Positions 1 to 8,587 are shown, numbered from the stretch's first letter. The stretch is 64,000 nt of DNA from Psychrobacillus sp044762745 (GCF_044762745.1 NZ_JBIWEX010000006.1:136731-200730), one strand, 5' to 3'. Notes: generated from the sequence alone by a model not told the origin. Made by a program: numbers and translations.

Positions 1-497
1 ATGACAGGGCTGCTAAGTTCTGTAATTAGTGCCTGCGTAGTAATCAGAACCTTTTGTGAGTAGTCATGGTGGTGCTTAGCAAAGATCTCGATGATATAAT
101 CGATAGCCGTATTCATCAAATCAGACCAAATGACCACCTCTATTCCTGTTACTTGTTCATCTCTCTGTTGGATAAACTTTTCGACAAAATTCCAAAATAT
201 CTTCCGAACTTTATTGAATCCATGAATACTTTCATAGAGAGGAAAAGATTCTTCCACTCGTATCTCTGCCACTTGGAATGCACGATTTTCAATATATGTA
301 CGATAGTCTTTCTTATCTTGGATGTATACGGAGGAAATCGCCTCTATTAGCAAACTGTTTTCATTTCTCAGGAATCCTTCCGTATCAGGCGTAGCGAAAG
401 ATGGATCGTCTAAAAGCTTACTTGCTAGCCACTCCTCAGTTATTTTTGATTTATTCTCAATGATAAAGTTGTAAAGTTCCCTGTTTAAGTCGCTCAT
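1..497 (-). CDS. RsbR/RsbRD-type stressosome protein (partial, runs off the window)
   Basis: The start is ATG at 497 on the minus strand, with AAGGAG a few bases upstream. The frame stays open for 165 codons to base 1, so the C-terminus lies outside the window. The visible part looks like the helical N-terminal domain of RsbR paralogues. The last residues (ALITELSSPV) match the beginning of the STAS domain typical of RsbRA-RsbRD. In that family the STAS domain forms the stressosome core and is phosphorylated by RsbT, feeding the SigB or another PP2C/anti-sigma output. The domain assignment comes from recognising the sequence; the phosphorylatable Thr residues are not visible. Nothing else of a stressosome operon lies on this side. 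A general STAS-domain sensor of another pathway is the alternative. Confidence 0.75.
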   Translation of the reverse strand, partial: MSDLNRELYNFIIENKSKITEEWLASKLLDDPSFATPDTEGFLRNENSLLIEAISSVYIQDKKDYRTYIENRAFQVAEIRVEESFPLYESIHGFNKVRKIFWNFVEKFIQQRDEQVTGIEVVIWSDLMNTAIDYIIEIFAKHHHDYSQKVLITTQALITELSSPV

Positions 498-614
498 TTT
501 GCATTCTCCTTCACTGTTCGTCCTAGTATGTATATTGTAGAATATTGCTGACTTATATTCTAGTTATCACAACGAGAGAACTTAGAACAATAGTGTACAA
601 TGGAAGAAGGATTT

Positions 615-779
615 GGATTGGAGCGGAAGGGAGGCGACTCCAGCCGGATGAGTGAGACAGATGAACCATTGCAGGCGAACGCGCAGCGTCGGCGATGGTT
701 CATCGCTCACCCGGAGGGAAGTGTCCGCCCTGCAGCGGAAATCCTAGCGGTAACCTCCTTAAAACGCACTATTCCTATA
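615..779 (-). repeat. Dispersed GC-rich repeat, copy 1 (degenerate)
   Basis: Read on the minus strand, this stretch contains the family core: GCAGGGCGGACACTTCC, then GGTGAGCGATGAACC, then CATCTGTCTCACTCATCC, then CTGGAGTCGCC. It matches copies at 25.2-25.5, 57.2-57.6 and 63.7-64.0 kb. The outer end at 763-779 (AACGCACTATTCCTATA) is a decayed form of the terminal repeat CGCAGTATCCCTATA. I cannot find a convincing opposite end, so this copy is probably truncated. It sits in the 479-base gap between the RsbR-like gene and the serine hydrolase. Nothing else is recognisable in that gap. Confidence 0.8.
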
Positions 780-985
780 TTGCTTAAACTATCCTTCACC
801 TGGTAATGACTTCAAGGCTTTAATAGTTTCAGCTGTATTTAATGAAAGGTTTTTTTAGAACTATCCTGTTGATCTTCGTGGAGTCCCCTTTCACTACAAT
901 CCATTAAATGAGTTAAGATCAATAGTAAAATGTAACGCAGCATAAAGAAAACGTGCAAAGCTAAATTACAAAGAGGGTGATAAGT

Positions 986-2002
986 GTGGGAAATGGTTTA
1001 TTGGAGCATATTGAACATATTCAAAAAGAAATTGGTTTTTCGGGATCGGTTCTTGTAAAACGAAAGGGGAAAGTACTTGCTCAAAACAATTTTGGTTATG
1101 CCAACCGAGCAGATAAAATAGAAAATGAAACAATCACTCGATATGGCATAGCTTCCGGATGTAAAATATTTACGGCTGTTGCTATCAGTCAACTAGTAGA
1201 GGAAGGGGAGCTTTCTTTTGATACAAAATTAAAAGAATGCCTAGATATCTCTTTTCCTAGTTTCGATGAAAATATTACTATTCATCATCTTTTAACTCAT
1301 ACCTCAGGCATTCCCGATTATTTCGATGAAGAGATAATGGATGACTTTGAAGAATTATGGATAGAAAAGCCGATGTATCATATAAGACGTCTTCACGATT
1401 TCTTACCATTATTTCAACATGCTCAAATGAAATTTAATCCGGGTGAGAAATTCCTTTACAACAATGCTGGATTTATCGTGCTCGGTTTAATCATTGAGCA
1501 AGTAAGTGGTCTCGAATTTAAAGATTACGTACAACAGCATGTTTTCGAAAAAGCAGAGATGAAGGACTCGGGTTATTTTGCTTTAGACTCTCTCCCAGGA
1601 AAAACAGCAACTGGATATATAGAGCATGAAGATGGTAGTTGGAAAACGAATATGTACTCTATCCCCATTCAAGGTGGTTCAGATGGGGGAGCTTTTGTAA
1701 CAGTAGAGGATATGCTAAAATTTTGGGATGCTCTTATGAATAATGTATTATTAAGTGAATCATTGACGAAAACGTTACTGACACCACATGTTCAGGAAGA
1801 AGCGGATGATTTTTATGGATACGGAGTATGGATAAAGAAAAAAGAGGATACTATTTTTAAGTATCATCTAATGGGCTATGATCCGGGGGTATGCTTCCAT
1901 TCAGCTCATTATCCACAGATGGACATACATCTTGCGGTTTGTGGAAATATTTCTAGTGGTGCCTATAAAATAATGAATGAAATTGAGAAACGGCTCAGTT
2001 GA
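986..2002 (+). CDS. Serine hydrolase, beta-lactamase / PBP-like family
   Basis: This is a predicted class C beta-lactamase-fold protein of about 338 residues. The catalytic SxxK motif appears as S57-G-C-K60, the second motif as Y158-N-N160, and the conserved HTSGIPDY block lies between them. An HxMG-like segment near residue 294 would supply the third motif. No signal peptide is visible, so a cytoplasmic esterase or peptidase-like role is as likely as cell-wall work. GTG at 986 is preferred to the in-frame GTG at 977, because the SD-like GAGGGTGAT covers 974-981 and sits just upstream of 986. The gene stands alone, with a repeat upstream. Substrate cannot be inferred; antibiotic resistance should not be assumed. 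Confidence 0.8.
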   Translation: MGNGLLEHIEHIQKEIGFSGSVLVKRKGKVLAQNNFGYANRADKIENETITRYGIASGCKIFTAVAISQLVEEGELSFDTKLKECLDISFPSFDENITIHHLLTHTSGIPDYFDEEIMDDFEELWIEKPMYHIRRLHDFLPLFQHAQMKFNPGEKFLYNNAGFIVLGLIIEQVSGLEFKDYVQQHVFEKAEMKDSGYFALDSLPGKTATGYIEHEDGSWKTNMYSIPIQGGSDGGAFVTVEDMLKFWDALMNNVLLSESLTKTLLTPHVQEEADDFYGYGVWIKKKEDTIFKYHLMGYDPGVCFHSAHYPQMDIHLAVCGNISSGAYKIMNEIEKRLS

Positions 2003-2128
2003 TACTTTTCGATTCTAACTCCTGCGCAAGCTCGTCGCAAACAAAATCGCTTGTGGTAGAGCAACAATATATAAATTGGATTATTTTCTTTTAAAACATG
2101 ATAAACTGTATAAACGGAGGTGGACTTT

Positions 2129-2422
2129 GTGAATATAACATCCTACGAGGTTGAAAAAATAAAAGATCCAACGGGCATTATTACGGGTGATCGCTATGAG
2201 TTTTTATTAGGAATAGAAGTGCCCGAAGATGACGAATTATTTGATGAAGATAGCTCTTTAGATTTACGAGTAATTTTAGCAGTCATAGAAACGGAAGAGC
2301 GTATCGTACAATATCATTTCTTGAATCGTAGCAATGGGAACGTACTAGACTTTGCTTTAGAAGGGGAAGAAGAAGTAGAAGTTCTTACTTTTTGTAAAGA
2401 ACATTATAAGGAAGCAATTTAA
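2129..2422 (+). CDS. DUF6509-like small acidic protein
   Basis: A 97-residue acidic protein beginning MNITSYEVEKIKDPTG. It resembles the Bacillales family of uncharacterised proteins often listed as DUF6509; that match is from memory of the family, not a search. It has no signal peptide or membrane segment. GTG at 2129 is chosen over GTG at 2120 because GGAGGTGG (2116-2123) would otherwise overlap the start. A strong terminator follows directly, so it is a single-gene unit. No function can be given. Confidence 0.65.
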   Translation: MNITSYEVEKIKDPTGIITGDRYEFLLGIEVPEDDELFDEDSSLDLRVILAVIETEERIVQYHFLNRSNGNVLDFALEGEEEVEVLTFCKEHYKEAI

Positions 2423-2456
2423 AACCGAGAAGGGACTTCCTCCTCGGTTTTCTTCT
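2421..2456 (+). terminator. Intrinsic terminator after the DUF6509-like gene
   Basis: The arms AAAACCGAGAAGG and CCTCCTCGGTTTT pair over about 13 bp with one mismatch. A T-rich tail follows. Confidence 0.85.
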
Positions 2457-2515
2457 TTTGTTAATTGGGGTAAACTGTAATGTACAATCGATTTCACAAA
2501 AAGGTGGCCACTTGA

Positions 2516-4057
2516 ATGGAAATAACAAAGTTAATGGAATACGTAAATACAACAGAAGTTAAACATGCAAAACAATTAGATATAACAGGTATCGCTTATA
2601 ATTCACGCAAAGTGGAAAAAGGACAAGTATTCGTTTGTGTGAAAGGATTTAAAGTTGATGGACACAAGTTTGCTGGACAAGCAGTGGAAAATGGAGCAGT
2701 AGCACTAGTTGTAGAGGATTTTATCGAAGGTTTGGAAGTTCCTCAATATAAAGTGGAAAATGGACGTATTGCACTTGCTACACTTGCAGATGCTTTTTAT
2801 GATCATCCGACTCGTAAACTAAAAACAATTGGCATTACTGCAACAAATGGGAAAACGTCTACTTCGTTTATGACGAATGCTATATTAGAAAACCAAGGTT
2901 TGAAAACAGGATTAATGGGAACTGTTGTAGTGAAAATTGGTGATTATGCAGAACCTTCTGAACTGACGACACCTGAATCACTTGATTTACAACGATTTTA
3001 TGCACAAATGGTAAAAGAGGATGTAACACATGCGACGATGGAAGTTTCTTCATCAGCACTTGAGTTGAATCGAGTAGGCTGCGTCGATTTTGATATTGTT
3101 ACATTGAATAATATTAGTCGCGAGCATATCGATTTACACTCATCTTTTGAAAATTATTTTGAACATAAATCTAGCCTTATTCGCAACGCTGGAGAAAATA
3201 AAGTAGCCATCTTAAATTTAGATGATACGTATTCGGCTTCACTAGTAGATCAAACAAAAGCAAAAGTGATCACCATTGGTGTAGAAGAGCAATCTGCAGA
3301 TGTAACTTGCAAAAACTTAGACTTATCAACAGGTCGTGCAAAATTCACCGTAGTAATTTCAAAAGATATTGTTACGAAGGAGATGGTTATTCCGAAGCAA
3401 CAATTCCAAATTGAACTTTCTACACCGGGTTTCCATTCTGTCTATAATTCGATGGTTAGTATCGTTATTGGATTATTATGCGAAGTGCCTGTTGCGACAA
3501 TTCAAAAAAGCTTACGCGAATTTGTCGGAGTAGAACGTCGTTTCGAAATTATCTTTGAAGATGACTTTAAAATTATCGATGACCACTTCGCGAATAGCGG
3601 AAACATCGATATTACGTTAGGTACATTAGAAAAAATGGATTTTAATCGCATTTCCCTCGTGTATGCAATTCGAGGAGACCGAGGAGTCACGGTGAATAGA
3701 GAAAATGCAGAGACGATTGCGAAATGGGCACCAAGACTAGGCATTCATGAAGTAATCGCTACATTAAGCCGCTCCCATGTAACACAAAAGGACGTTGTTT
3801 CAGCTAGCGAGCTTGCAGTATTTGAAGAAGTGATGGAAGAAGCGGGAATTAGCGTTCGTTTATACGAAGAATTACCAAATGCAATTGAACAAGGTTTGCG
3901 AGATGTTTCAGAAGGCGATCTTGTATTACTTGCTGGATGCCAAGGAATGGACTATGGTGCAAAAATAGCATTAGAACAACTTGAAACAATTCGACCAAAC
4001 GTAGATAAAAAGAAATTATTCCAAGCGCTAGAAAAACGAGTAGCTGGAAATTCTTAA
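2516..4057 (+). CDS. Stand-alone MurE-like Mur ligase
   Basis: 513 residues with the three-domain Mur ligase layout. The uridine-binding-type TTPESLDL lies at 151-158, the ATP loop GITATNGKT at 106-114 and the putative carbamylated lysine at K218 (HKSS). The C-terminal domain starts around GVERRFE (338-344) and contains GDRG (387-390). In MurE proper the third-residue specificity motif is DNPR (meso-DAP) or a variant of it. Here the corresponding stretch reads ATLSRSHVTQ (415-424), and the usual DYAH block is DDHFANSGNI (355-364). The ATP loop also has Ala109 in place of the usual Gly. It is therefore a MurE-family enzyme whose amino-acid substrate is unclear. It lies outside any cell-division cluster, so a housekeeping murE probably exists elsewhere. 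The start ATG has AAAGGTGG upstream. Confidence 0.8.
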   Translation: MEITKLMEYVNTTEVKHAKQLDITGIAYNSRKVEKGQVFVCVKGFKVDGHKFAGQAVENGAVALVVEDFIEGLEVPQYKVENGRIALATLADAFYDHPTRKLKTIGITATNGKTSTSFMTNAILENQGLKTGLMGTVVVKIGDYAEPSELTTPESLDLQRFYAQMVKEDVTHATMEVSSSALELNRVGCVDFDIVTLNNISREHIDLHSSFENYFEHKSSLIRNAGENKVAILNLDDTYSASLVDQTKAKVITIGVEEQSADVTCKNLDLSTGRAKFTVVISKDIVTKEMVIPKQQFQIELSTPGFHSVYNSMVSIVIGLLCEVPVATIQKSLREFVGVERRFEIIFEDDFKIIDDHFANSGNIDITLGTLEKMDFNRISLVYAIRGDRGVTVNRENAETIAKWAPRLGIHEVIATLSRSHVTQKDVVSASELAVFEEVMEEAGISVRLYEELPNAIEQGLRDVSEGDLVLLAGCQGMDYGAKIALEQLETIRPNVDKKKLFQALEKRVAGNS

Positions 4058-4063
4058 TAATGA

Positions 4064-4096
4064 AAAAAGACCGATGAAAATTCAATCGGTCTTTTT
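4064..4096. terminator. Bidirectional terminator between convergent genes
   Basis: The arms AAAAAGACCGAT and ATCGGTCTTTTT lie between the MurE-like gene (plus) and the ArsR gene (minus). They give a T-run on either strand. Confidence 0.9.
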
Positions 4097-4103
4097 CGTT
4101 ATT

Positions 4104-4436
4104 TTATACATCTTCGTTATCGTTTTCGACCATATGCTTCAAAATAGACAACTTATTATTCCAAAATTGATCGTAATAAGAAAGCCAATCTTTTAACTCT
4201 TGGAACGATTCTGGTTGTAGACTGTATCTTTTTTCTCTACCGACTTTTTGTCCGCTCACTAAATTGGCTTCTGAAAGTATATGAAGATGTTTTGCGATTG
4301 CTGTACGACTCATCGGAAAATGAGAAGTAATTTCCGATATTGGTAGTTCTTTATGAGCAAGCAACTTTAAAACTTCTCTACGCGTTGGGTCAGCTATTGC
4401 TTGGAACACATCATACTTTTGTGCAGAAGAGGACAA
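4104..4436 (-). CDS. ArsR-family transcriptional regulator
   Basis: A 110-residue winged-helix protein starting MSSSAQKYDVFQAIADPTRR, with the classic ArsR opening and a recognition helix region around MSRTAIAKHLHIL. No metal-binding cysteine pair is visible. This fits the subgroup found next to SRPBCC (AHSA1) genes, in which small molecules rather than metals are presumed ligands. The start is TTG at 4436, immediately after the TAA stop of the upstream SRPBCC gene (TAATTG), so translation is probably coupled. An inverted repeat upstream of the pair is a candidate autoregulatory operator. Confidence 0.88.
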   Translation of the reverse strand: MSSSAQKYDVFQAIADPTRREVLKLLAHKELPISEITSHFPMSRTAIAKHLHILSEANLVSGQKVGREKRYSLQPESFQELKDWLSYYDQFWNNKLSILKHMVENDNEDV

Positions 4437-4859
4437 TTAGTTTTCAACAGCCTTTCGCAATCCTCTTTGAACAATACCCACCCAACCTTGAGACATTGTT
4501 TCATGAATAACTGAGCTTTTTTGATTTGCTTTTGAAATGAGTGCATCTGGTTGTTTCCACCCACCATGAATAAGCGTGAACTCCGTTTGCTCTCCCATTT
4601 CATTTAAAATAAAAGAGACAAACCAACCTTCTGTATCCCATATAAATGAAAGCTTATTAGGAGGATTTACTTCGGTTACTTTACAAGGAGATGGTCCGAA
4701 AGGTGATTGAATATGAAATTTATGACCTTTCTCTAACTTAAAATCATTGGGCATAAACCAAGATGCAATGCCTTCTGACGTTGAGACTTTATCCCATACT
4801 TTTTGAATTGGAGCATTTAATATGACTGTTTGTGTAATATCTTGTAATGTATTTTCCAA
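4437..4859 (-). CDS. SRPBCC / AHSA1-like domain protein
   Basis: 140 residues. It opens with TVILNAPIQKVWDKVSTSEG, the usual START/AHSA1 beginning, and continues through WDTEGWFVSF and a C-terminal helix ending GLRKAVEN, as in the Bacillus AHSA1-type proteins. The fold forms a hydrophobic pocket that binds lipids or other small ligands; the ligand here is unknown. The start is TTG at 4859, preceded by GTAGGGA. It is the first gene of a two-gene operon with arsR, and the regulator probably controls both. Confidence 0.82.
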   Translation of the reverse strand: MENTLQDITQTVILNAPIQKVWDKVSTSEGIASWFMPNDFKLEKGHKFHIQSPFGPSPCKVTEVNPPNKLSFIWDTEGWFVSFILNEMGEQTEFTLIHGGWKQPDALISKANQKSSVIHETMSQGWVGIVQRGLRKAVEN

Positions 4860-4883
4860 CGGTTTCCCTACTTTCTTAAAATA

Positions 4884-4939
4884 CGAAACCTTTTAGTTTC
4901 ATTTTATTCATTATACGAAACCATTTGGTGTTATGTCAA
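4884..4939 (-). promoter_or_regulatory. Promoter and candidate ArsR operator of the SRPBCC-arsR operon
   Basis: On the minus strand, TTGACA (4939-4934) and TATAAT (4915-4910) are separated by 18 bp. Directly downstream is an inverted repeat, GAAAC-6 bp-GTTTC (4885-4900 on the plus strand). A second GAAACC half-site (4917-4922) lies inside the promoter spacer. This placement fits repression by the ArsR protein of the same operon. Confidence 0.7.
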
Positions 4940-4972
4940 ATGAAAATAAAACAGCATTCCATGTTTGCAAAA

Positions 4973-5677
4973 CTATCGTTTAGGGGAATAGTCAAGTGTC
5001 GTGAATAATTCTGTTTTCTCGTTTTCCGTCAACTCTCTCCATTCTCCGATAGGAAGACCTTCTATTGTGATATTCATAATTCGAATGCGTTGCAATCGTT
5101 TAACAGTAAAACCAAGTGCAGAGCACATTCTTCTAATTTGTCTATTGAGACCTTGTGTCAAAGTAATGTTAAACATGTTAGGACCTAACTTTTTTACTTT
5201 ACAAGGAAGTGTTTTTGTACCGAGTATGTTAACTCCTGCCGCCATTTTAGTTAAAAATGTATCGGTAATTTTTTCATTGACTGTGACGACATATTCTTTC
5301 TCATGCCCTTTTTCAGCACGGAGAATTTCATTTACAATATCGCCATCATTCGTTAATAGGATGAGACCGTCTGAGTCCTTATCTAATCGACCAATATGGA
5401 AAATGCGAAGTGGATGATTCACATAGTCGACGATATTTCCTTTTATGTGACGCTCCGTAGTGCTTGTGATACCAACGGGCTTATTTAAGACAAGGTACAC
5501 CAGTGGTTGTTCCACGACGATCGGTTTTCCGTCTACTTTTACATCGTCGCCAGCTTCTACTTGGCTACCTAACTCCGCTTGCTTTCCGTTTATCATGACT
5601 CTTCCATCTGTGATCCATTTATCGGCACCTCTGCGAGATACAATGCCAGCTTCACTTAAAAATTTATTAATACGCAT
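4973..5677 (-). CDS. rluF: RsuA/RluB/RluF-family pseudouridine synthase
   Basis: 234 residues. An S4 RNA-binding domain comes first (RINKFLSEAGIVSRR). The RsuA-type catalytic domain follows, with the nucleophile Asp in GRLDKDSDGL and the GLNRQIRRM signature. The GLNRQIRRMC and FHIGRLDKD blocks resemble RluF (23S U2604) more than RluB; the exact target is inferred. ATG at 5677 is preferred over GTG at 5686, because GGTAGGTGG then serves as the ribosome binding site. Single gene. Confidence 0.85.
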   Translation of the reverse strand: MRINKFLSEAGIVSRRGADKWITDGRVMINGKQAELGSQVEAGDDVKVDGKPIVVEQPLVYLVLNKPVGITSTTERHIKGNIVDYVNHPLRIFHIGRLDKDSDGLILLTNDGDIVNEILRAEKGHEKEYVVTVNEKITDTFLTKMAAGVNILGTKTLPCKVKKLGPNMFNITLTQGLNRQIRRMCSALGFTVKRLQRIRIMNITIEGLPIGEWRELTENEKTELFTTLDYSPKR

Positions 5678-5769
5678 GATTGCCACCTACCTTTTTAGTT
5701 AGAATAATTATATCAAAGAGTGAAACTATTATAGTGCAAATTCCGTAAAAAAGAAAAGGAGTGAGTGGA

Positions 5770-6732
5770 TTGACGGTAAATGAAAAAATCGAGCAAACAT
5801 TTAATGCACTAAAAAAAGTTTTAGGGTGGACGGTAGATAAAAGAGTAACATTGTCACTTGCAGGGTATTATGTAACATTAGAGAAAGGATTTAACGAAAA
5901 AAGATATAATGAGATTTCTACGCATATTAATAAAAGTGCTGGTATTTTTACTCCATTACGTTCTCACTTACATCCCCTTTTCGTATCCACGCTAGATGTT
6001 AGTGATATGGAACCGAAACAAGCGGTAGATTTACTTATGGAAAAAGCGGCAGCATTAAAAGTAGCTTCTTTTAAGATGAATAGCTATGCGTATTTAGCTG
6101 CGTTAATGATGTCTGATGACAAAGAGAATTGGCCAAGAGAAATAAAACGTGCAGAACAATTGATGGCAGATATGAAAAAACATCATCGTTTTTTAACATC
6201 TACGGATGATTACCCTTATGCGATGTTTTTAGGAAAGCTAGACGGTGACACTGCTGTTCGTGCCGAAACGATGAACAGGTATTATAAAGAACTGAAGGAA
6301 TATAAATTTTATGCAGGCAATGAATTGCAATGGATGTCACAAATATTAACGTATACCAATCCTAACTATGAAGAGAGTTTAATACAAAGAGCGGTTATTA
6401 TTCGTGATGGCTTAAAAAGCGTCAAAATAAAAACGTCGATGCCGCAATATCCGATTATTGGATTTATGGCTGTATTAAAATTAGGAGAAGATCAATTAAA
6501 TGAAATCGTTACTGCTTACGAATCGATCGCAAATATGAAGTTGTTGTCCTGGTATAAAGAGTCGGCATTGCCTATTGCATTTGGACTTTCGTTAAGATCA
6601 TCCAAAGATACGTATGCAACAGCGGCAATTTCAATGGCAACTTCTTTAGAACTGATTTTGCAAGCACAGCAAGCAATGATGATTTCGACCATTGCTGCAA
6701 CGAGTGTAGCTGCATCATCCAATACTAATTAA
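5770..6732 (+). CDS. DUF4003-family protein
   Basis: About 320 residues, alpha-helical, soluble and without a signal peptide. It matches the look of the Bacillales DUF4003 family, with an early GYYVT segment, a SFKMNSYAYLAALM block and an Ala/Ser/Thr-rich C-terminus. Function is unknown. TTG at 5770 is preferred over GTG at 5761, since AAGGAG (5756-5761) lies 8 bases before it. The gene is followed closely by the thioesterase gene. Confidence 0.75.
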   Translation: MTVNEKIEQTFNALKKVLGWTVDKRVTLSLAGYYVTLEKGFNEKRYNEISTHINKSAGIFTPLRSHLHPLFVSTLDVSDMEPKQAVDLLMEKAAALKVASFKMNSYAYLAALMMSDDKENWPREIKRAEQLMADMKKHHRFLTSTDDYPYAMFLGKLDGDTAVRAETMNRYYKELKEYKFYAGNELQWMSQILTYTNPNYEESLIQRAVIIRDGLKSVKIKTSMPQYPIIGFMAVLKLGEDQLNEIVTAYESIANMKLLSWYKESALPIAFGLSLRSSKDTYATAAISMATSLELILQAQQAMMISTIAATSVAASSNTN

Positions 6733-6788
6733 CCATCATGGTATACTAATAAAGAATAGAAACATACGATTAAAAGGAGCAATAAAAT

Positions 6789-7262
6789 ATGAACACAAAT
6801 CCGATGAGTCAATCTAGAACAATCCAGTCCCATTTAGTCCTCCCACCAGATACAAATCACCATCAAACGATTTTTGGTGGAAAAGTACTTGCTTATATCG
6901 ATGAAATTGCAGCAATTACTGCGATGAAGCATGCAAAAGGTGCGGTTGTGACAGCATCAATCGATTCAGTGGATTTTGTTTCTTCTGCAAGAGTCGGGGA
7001 CGTAATTGAGCTAGATGCAATCGTTTCTTCTACAGGTCGCTCTTCCATGGAAGTATATGTTCGTGTAACATCGATGAATGTTTTAACTGGTGAAGAAAAG
7101 TTAACAACCGAGTCTTTTGTAACAATGGTTGCAGTGGACGAGAATAATAAACCGATTCCCGTAAAAGGTATTCATCCGGAAACGAAAGATGAGATTCGCT
7201 TATTTGAAACAGGACCAGCAAGACGATTACATCGTAGACAACGTATGGAGATGAGATACTAG
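6789..7262 (+). CDS. Acyl-CoA thioesterase (hotdog fold, YkhA-like)
   Basis: 157 residues. The acyl-CoA thioesterase signature appears in HHQTIFGGKVLAYIDEIAA, followed by VTASIDSVDFVSSARVGDVI, the standard hotdog arrangement of the YkhA/YciA group. The family hydrolyses acyl-CoA esters in the cytoplasm; chain preference cannot be read from sequence. The start ATG has AAAAGGAGC upstream. The C-terminus is Arg-rich. The next gene begins 20 bases later, so the two may be co-transcribed. Confidence 0.9.
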   Translation: MNTNPMSQSRTIQSHLVLPPDTNHHQTIFGGKVLAYIDEIAAITAMKHAKGAVVTASIDSVDFVSSARVGDVIELDAIVSSTGRSSMEVYVRVTSMNVLTGEEKLTTESFVTMVAVDENNKPIPVKGIHPETKDEIRLFETGPARRLHRRQRMEMRY

Positions 7263-7281
7263 AAAATTAGGAAGTGATCGT

Positions 7282-7659
7282 ATGCTAAAGCAAATCGATG
7301 AACTTTACAAATATATTCTGATTATATTGCTTGTCGTTTATTTGATCAACTCGATCTATTTGAAGGAATTGACGCTCACCTTTACAATTATAGGTCTTGC
7401 GGTAATTCTGGAAGTTGTAAAACATCGGCATCGCATAAAGCGGTCTACTTTCCCTCAACTTGCTATTATCGGCGTCGTGATGCTCTCAGGCGGTGCAGGA
7501 ACCATATATCTGCTCGTGTTATTGCAGATTTTCTTGGAGCCTTTTCGTTTACCCTCCGCATTGGAAACAACGTTAATAATCATTTTTTTGCTCATTTGCT
7601 TATATGGATTAGGATACTTTTTGAAAAGAATATTTGGACGAGCAATAAAGAATCAATGA
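7282..7659 (+). CDS. Small membrane protein of unknown function
   Basis: 125 residues with about four hydrophobic helices: YILIILLVVYLI, LTFTIIGLAVIL, LAIIGVVMLSGGAGTIYLLV and TTLIIIFLLICLYGLGYFL. Basic residues lie between helices two and three (KHRHRIKR). No family is recognised. ATG at 7282 has GGAAGTGATC upstream. It is the last gene before a strong terminator. Confidence 0.7.
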   Translation: MLKQIDELYKYILIILLVVYLINSIYLKELTLTFTIIGLAVILEVVKHRHRIKRSTFPQLAIIGVVMLSGGAGTIYLLVLLQIFLEPFRLPSALETTLIIIFLLICLYGLGYFLKRIFGRAIKNQ

Positions 7660-7664
7660 AATCT

Positions 7665-7705
7665 CCTTTAGAAGTTATGGGAAAATAGCTTCTAAAGGTT
7701 TTTTT
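7665..7705 (+). terminator. Intrinsic terminator
   Basis: CCTTTAGAAG pairs perfectly with CTTCTAAAGG. A run of seven T follows. Confidence 0.92.
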
Positions 7706-7753
7706 GAAACTATACTGCATGTTCAATCGTATATATTTGTAGAGGTGTTGCAA

Positions 7754-8560
7754 ATGAAGCATATATATGAACGGACAGCAAAGTATACGAAATTAGGTTC
7801 ATTGTTATCGTTAGTTATTTATATGGCACTAGTTATTATCTTTCGAGATGTTATGTGGAAAGATTTAGAAACGCATTTTATGATAGGATTTACAATATTC
7901 ATGCTGTTTGGTACGTCTATTTTTTTTCAGCATGCTGCAGAAAAGTTACCAGATGAGAAGAAAATAGATAGTGAATATTATACTGTTGATTTTCCAGTTC
8001 ATGAACTTAACTTTCAAAATGATATATCGTTCATTCCACGGAGTTACTTAGTCTCCCATACAGGAGAACGACTTTACACAATTACACCTACAGAAGATCA
8101 GTCAGTCACTCGTAAGCTATCCGCCTTCGCCATTTTTAAAAGAGGCATATTCTTTCCGATTACATATGATTTGAAGACAATAGATGGAAAGCTAGTAAGC
8201 CAGTTTTCAATTAAAAATAAATTCAAATTCATGCAAATAGAAGTATGTGACCAAACGAAAACTCATATTTCTACTGTCATTATGCCAATCATTTCAGTGA
8301 AAAATAGAGCCGTTATTTTCGATACAAACAATGAAAAAACACATCAAATGGAAGCGAAAAGTACGTACGGAGACATTGACGTAAATAGTTTTGAGGGAAA
8401 ACGCTTGGCAACGTACCGTTTTGGTATGTTTCCTTATGCAACTCACCCAGCATTTGAAGCACAAGCAATGAACACGCACGTATCGCTAGCTTCAGATTTA
8501 ACCCATATAGAAAAACTAACCTTTACCGCGTTGTTTTACTACTGGACGGCCAATCAATAA
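7754..8560 (+). CDS. Two-TM protein with a soluble C-terminal domain, unknown function
   Basis: 268 residues. Two membrane helices come first (LGSLLSLVIYMALVIIF and MIGFTIFMLFGTSIFF), then a soluble beta-rich domain of about 200 residues. Blocks such as KLSAFAIFKRGIFFPITYDL and LVSQFSIKNKFKF have the alternating pattern of tubby / LURP-one folds; this is only an impression. ATG at 7754 is chosen because AGAGGTG sits 6 bases upstream; the longer GTG start at 7745 would overlap it. Single gene ending in a shared terminator. Confidence 0.65.
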   Translation: MKHIYERTAKYTKLGSLLSLVIYMALVIIFRDVMWKDLETHFMIGFTIFMLFGTSIFFQHAAEKLPDEKKIDSEYYTVDFPVHELNFQNDISFIPRSYLVSHTGERLYTITPTEDQSVTRKLSAFAIFKRGIFFPITYDLKTIDGKLVSQFSIKNKFKFMQIEVCDQTKTHISTVIMPIISVKNRAVIFDTNNEKTHQMEAKSTYGDIDVNSFEGKRLATYRFGMFPYATHPAFEAQAMNTHVSLASDLTHIEKLTFTALFYYWTANQ

Positions 8561-8587
8561 GGAGCTGACATTTTCAGCTCCTTTTTA
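8559..8587. terminator. Bidirectional terminator
   Basis: AAGGAGCTGA pairs with TCAGCTCCTT around a short loop, followed by T residues. It separates the two-TM gene (plus) from rtcB (minus). Confidence 0.9.

Noticed and set aside
66..350. A 94-residue frame on the plus strand
   Set aside because: It is antisense to the RsbR-type gene, whose minus-strand frame is open over the whole region, has a good ribosome site and a family match.
600..806. A 68-residue open frame on the plus strand
   Set aside because: It lies within repeat copy 1, has no ribosome site and matches other copies only as non-coding repeat.
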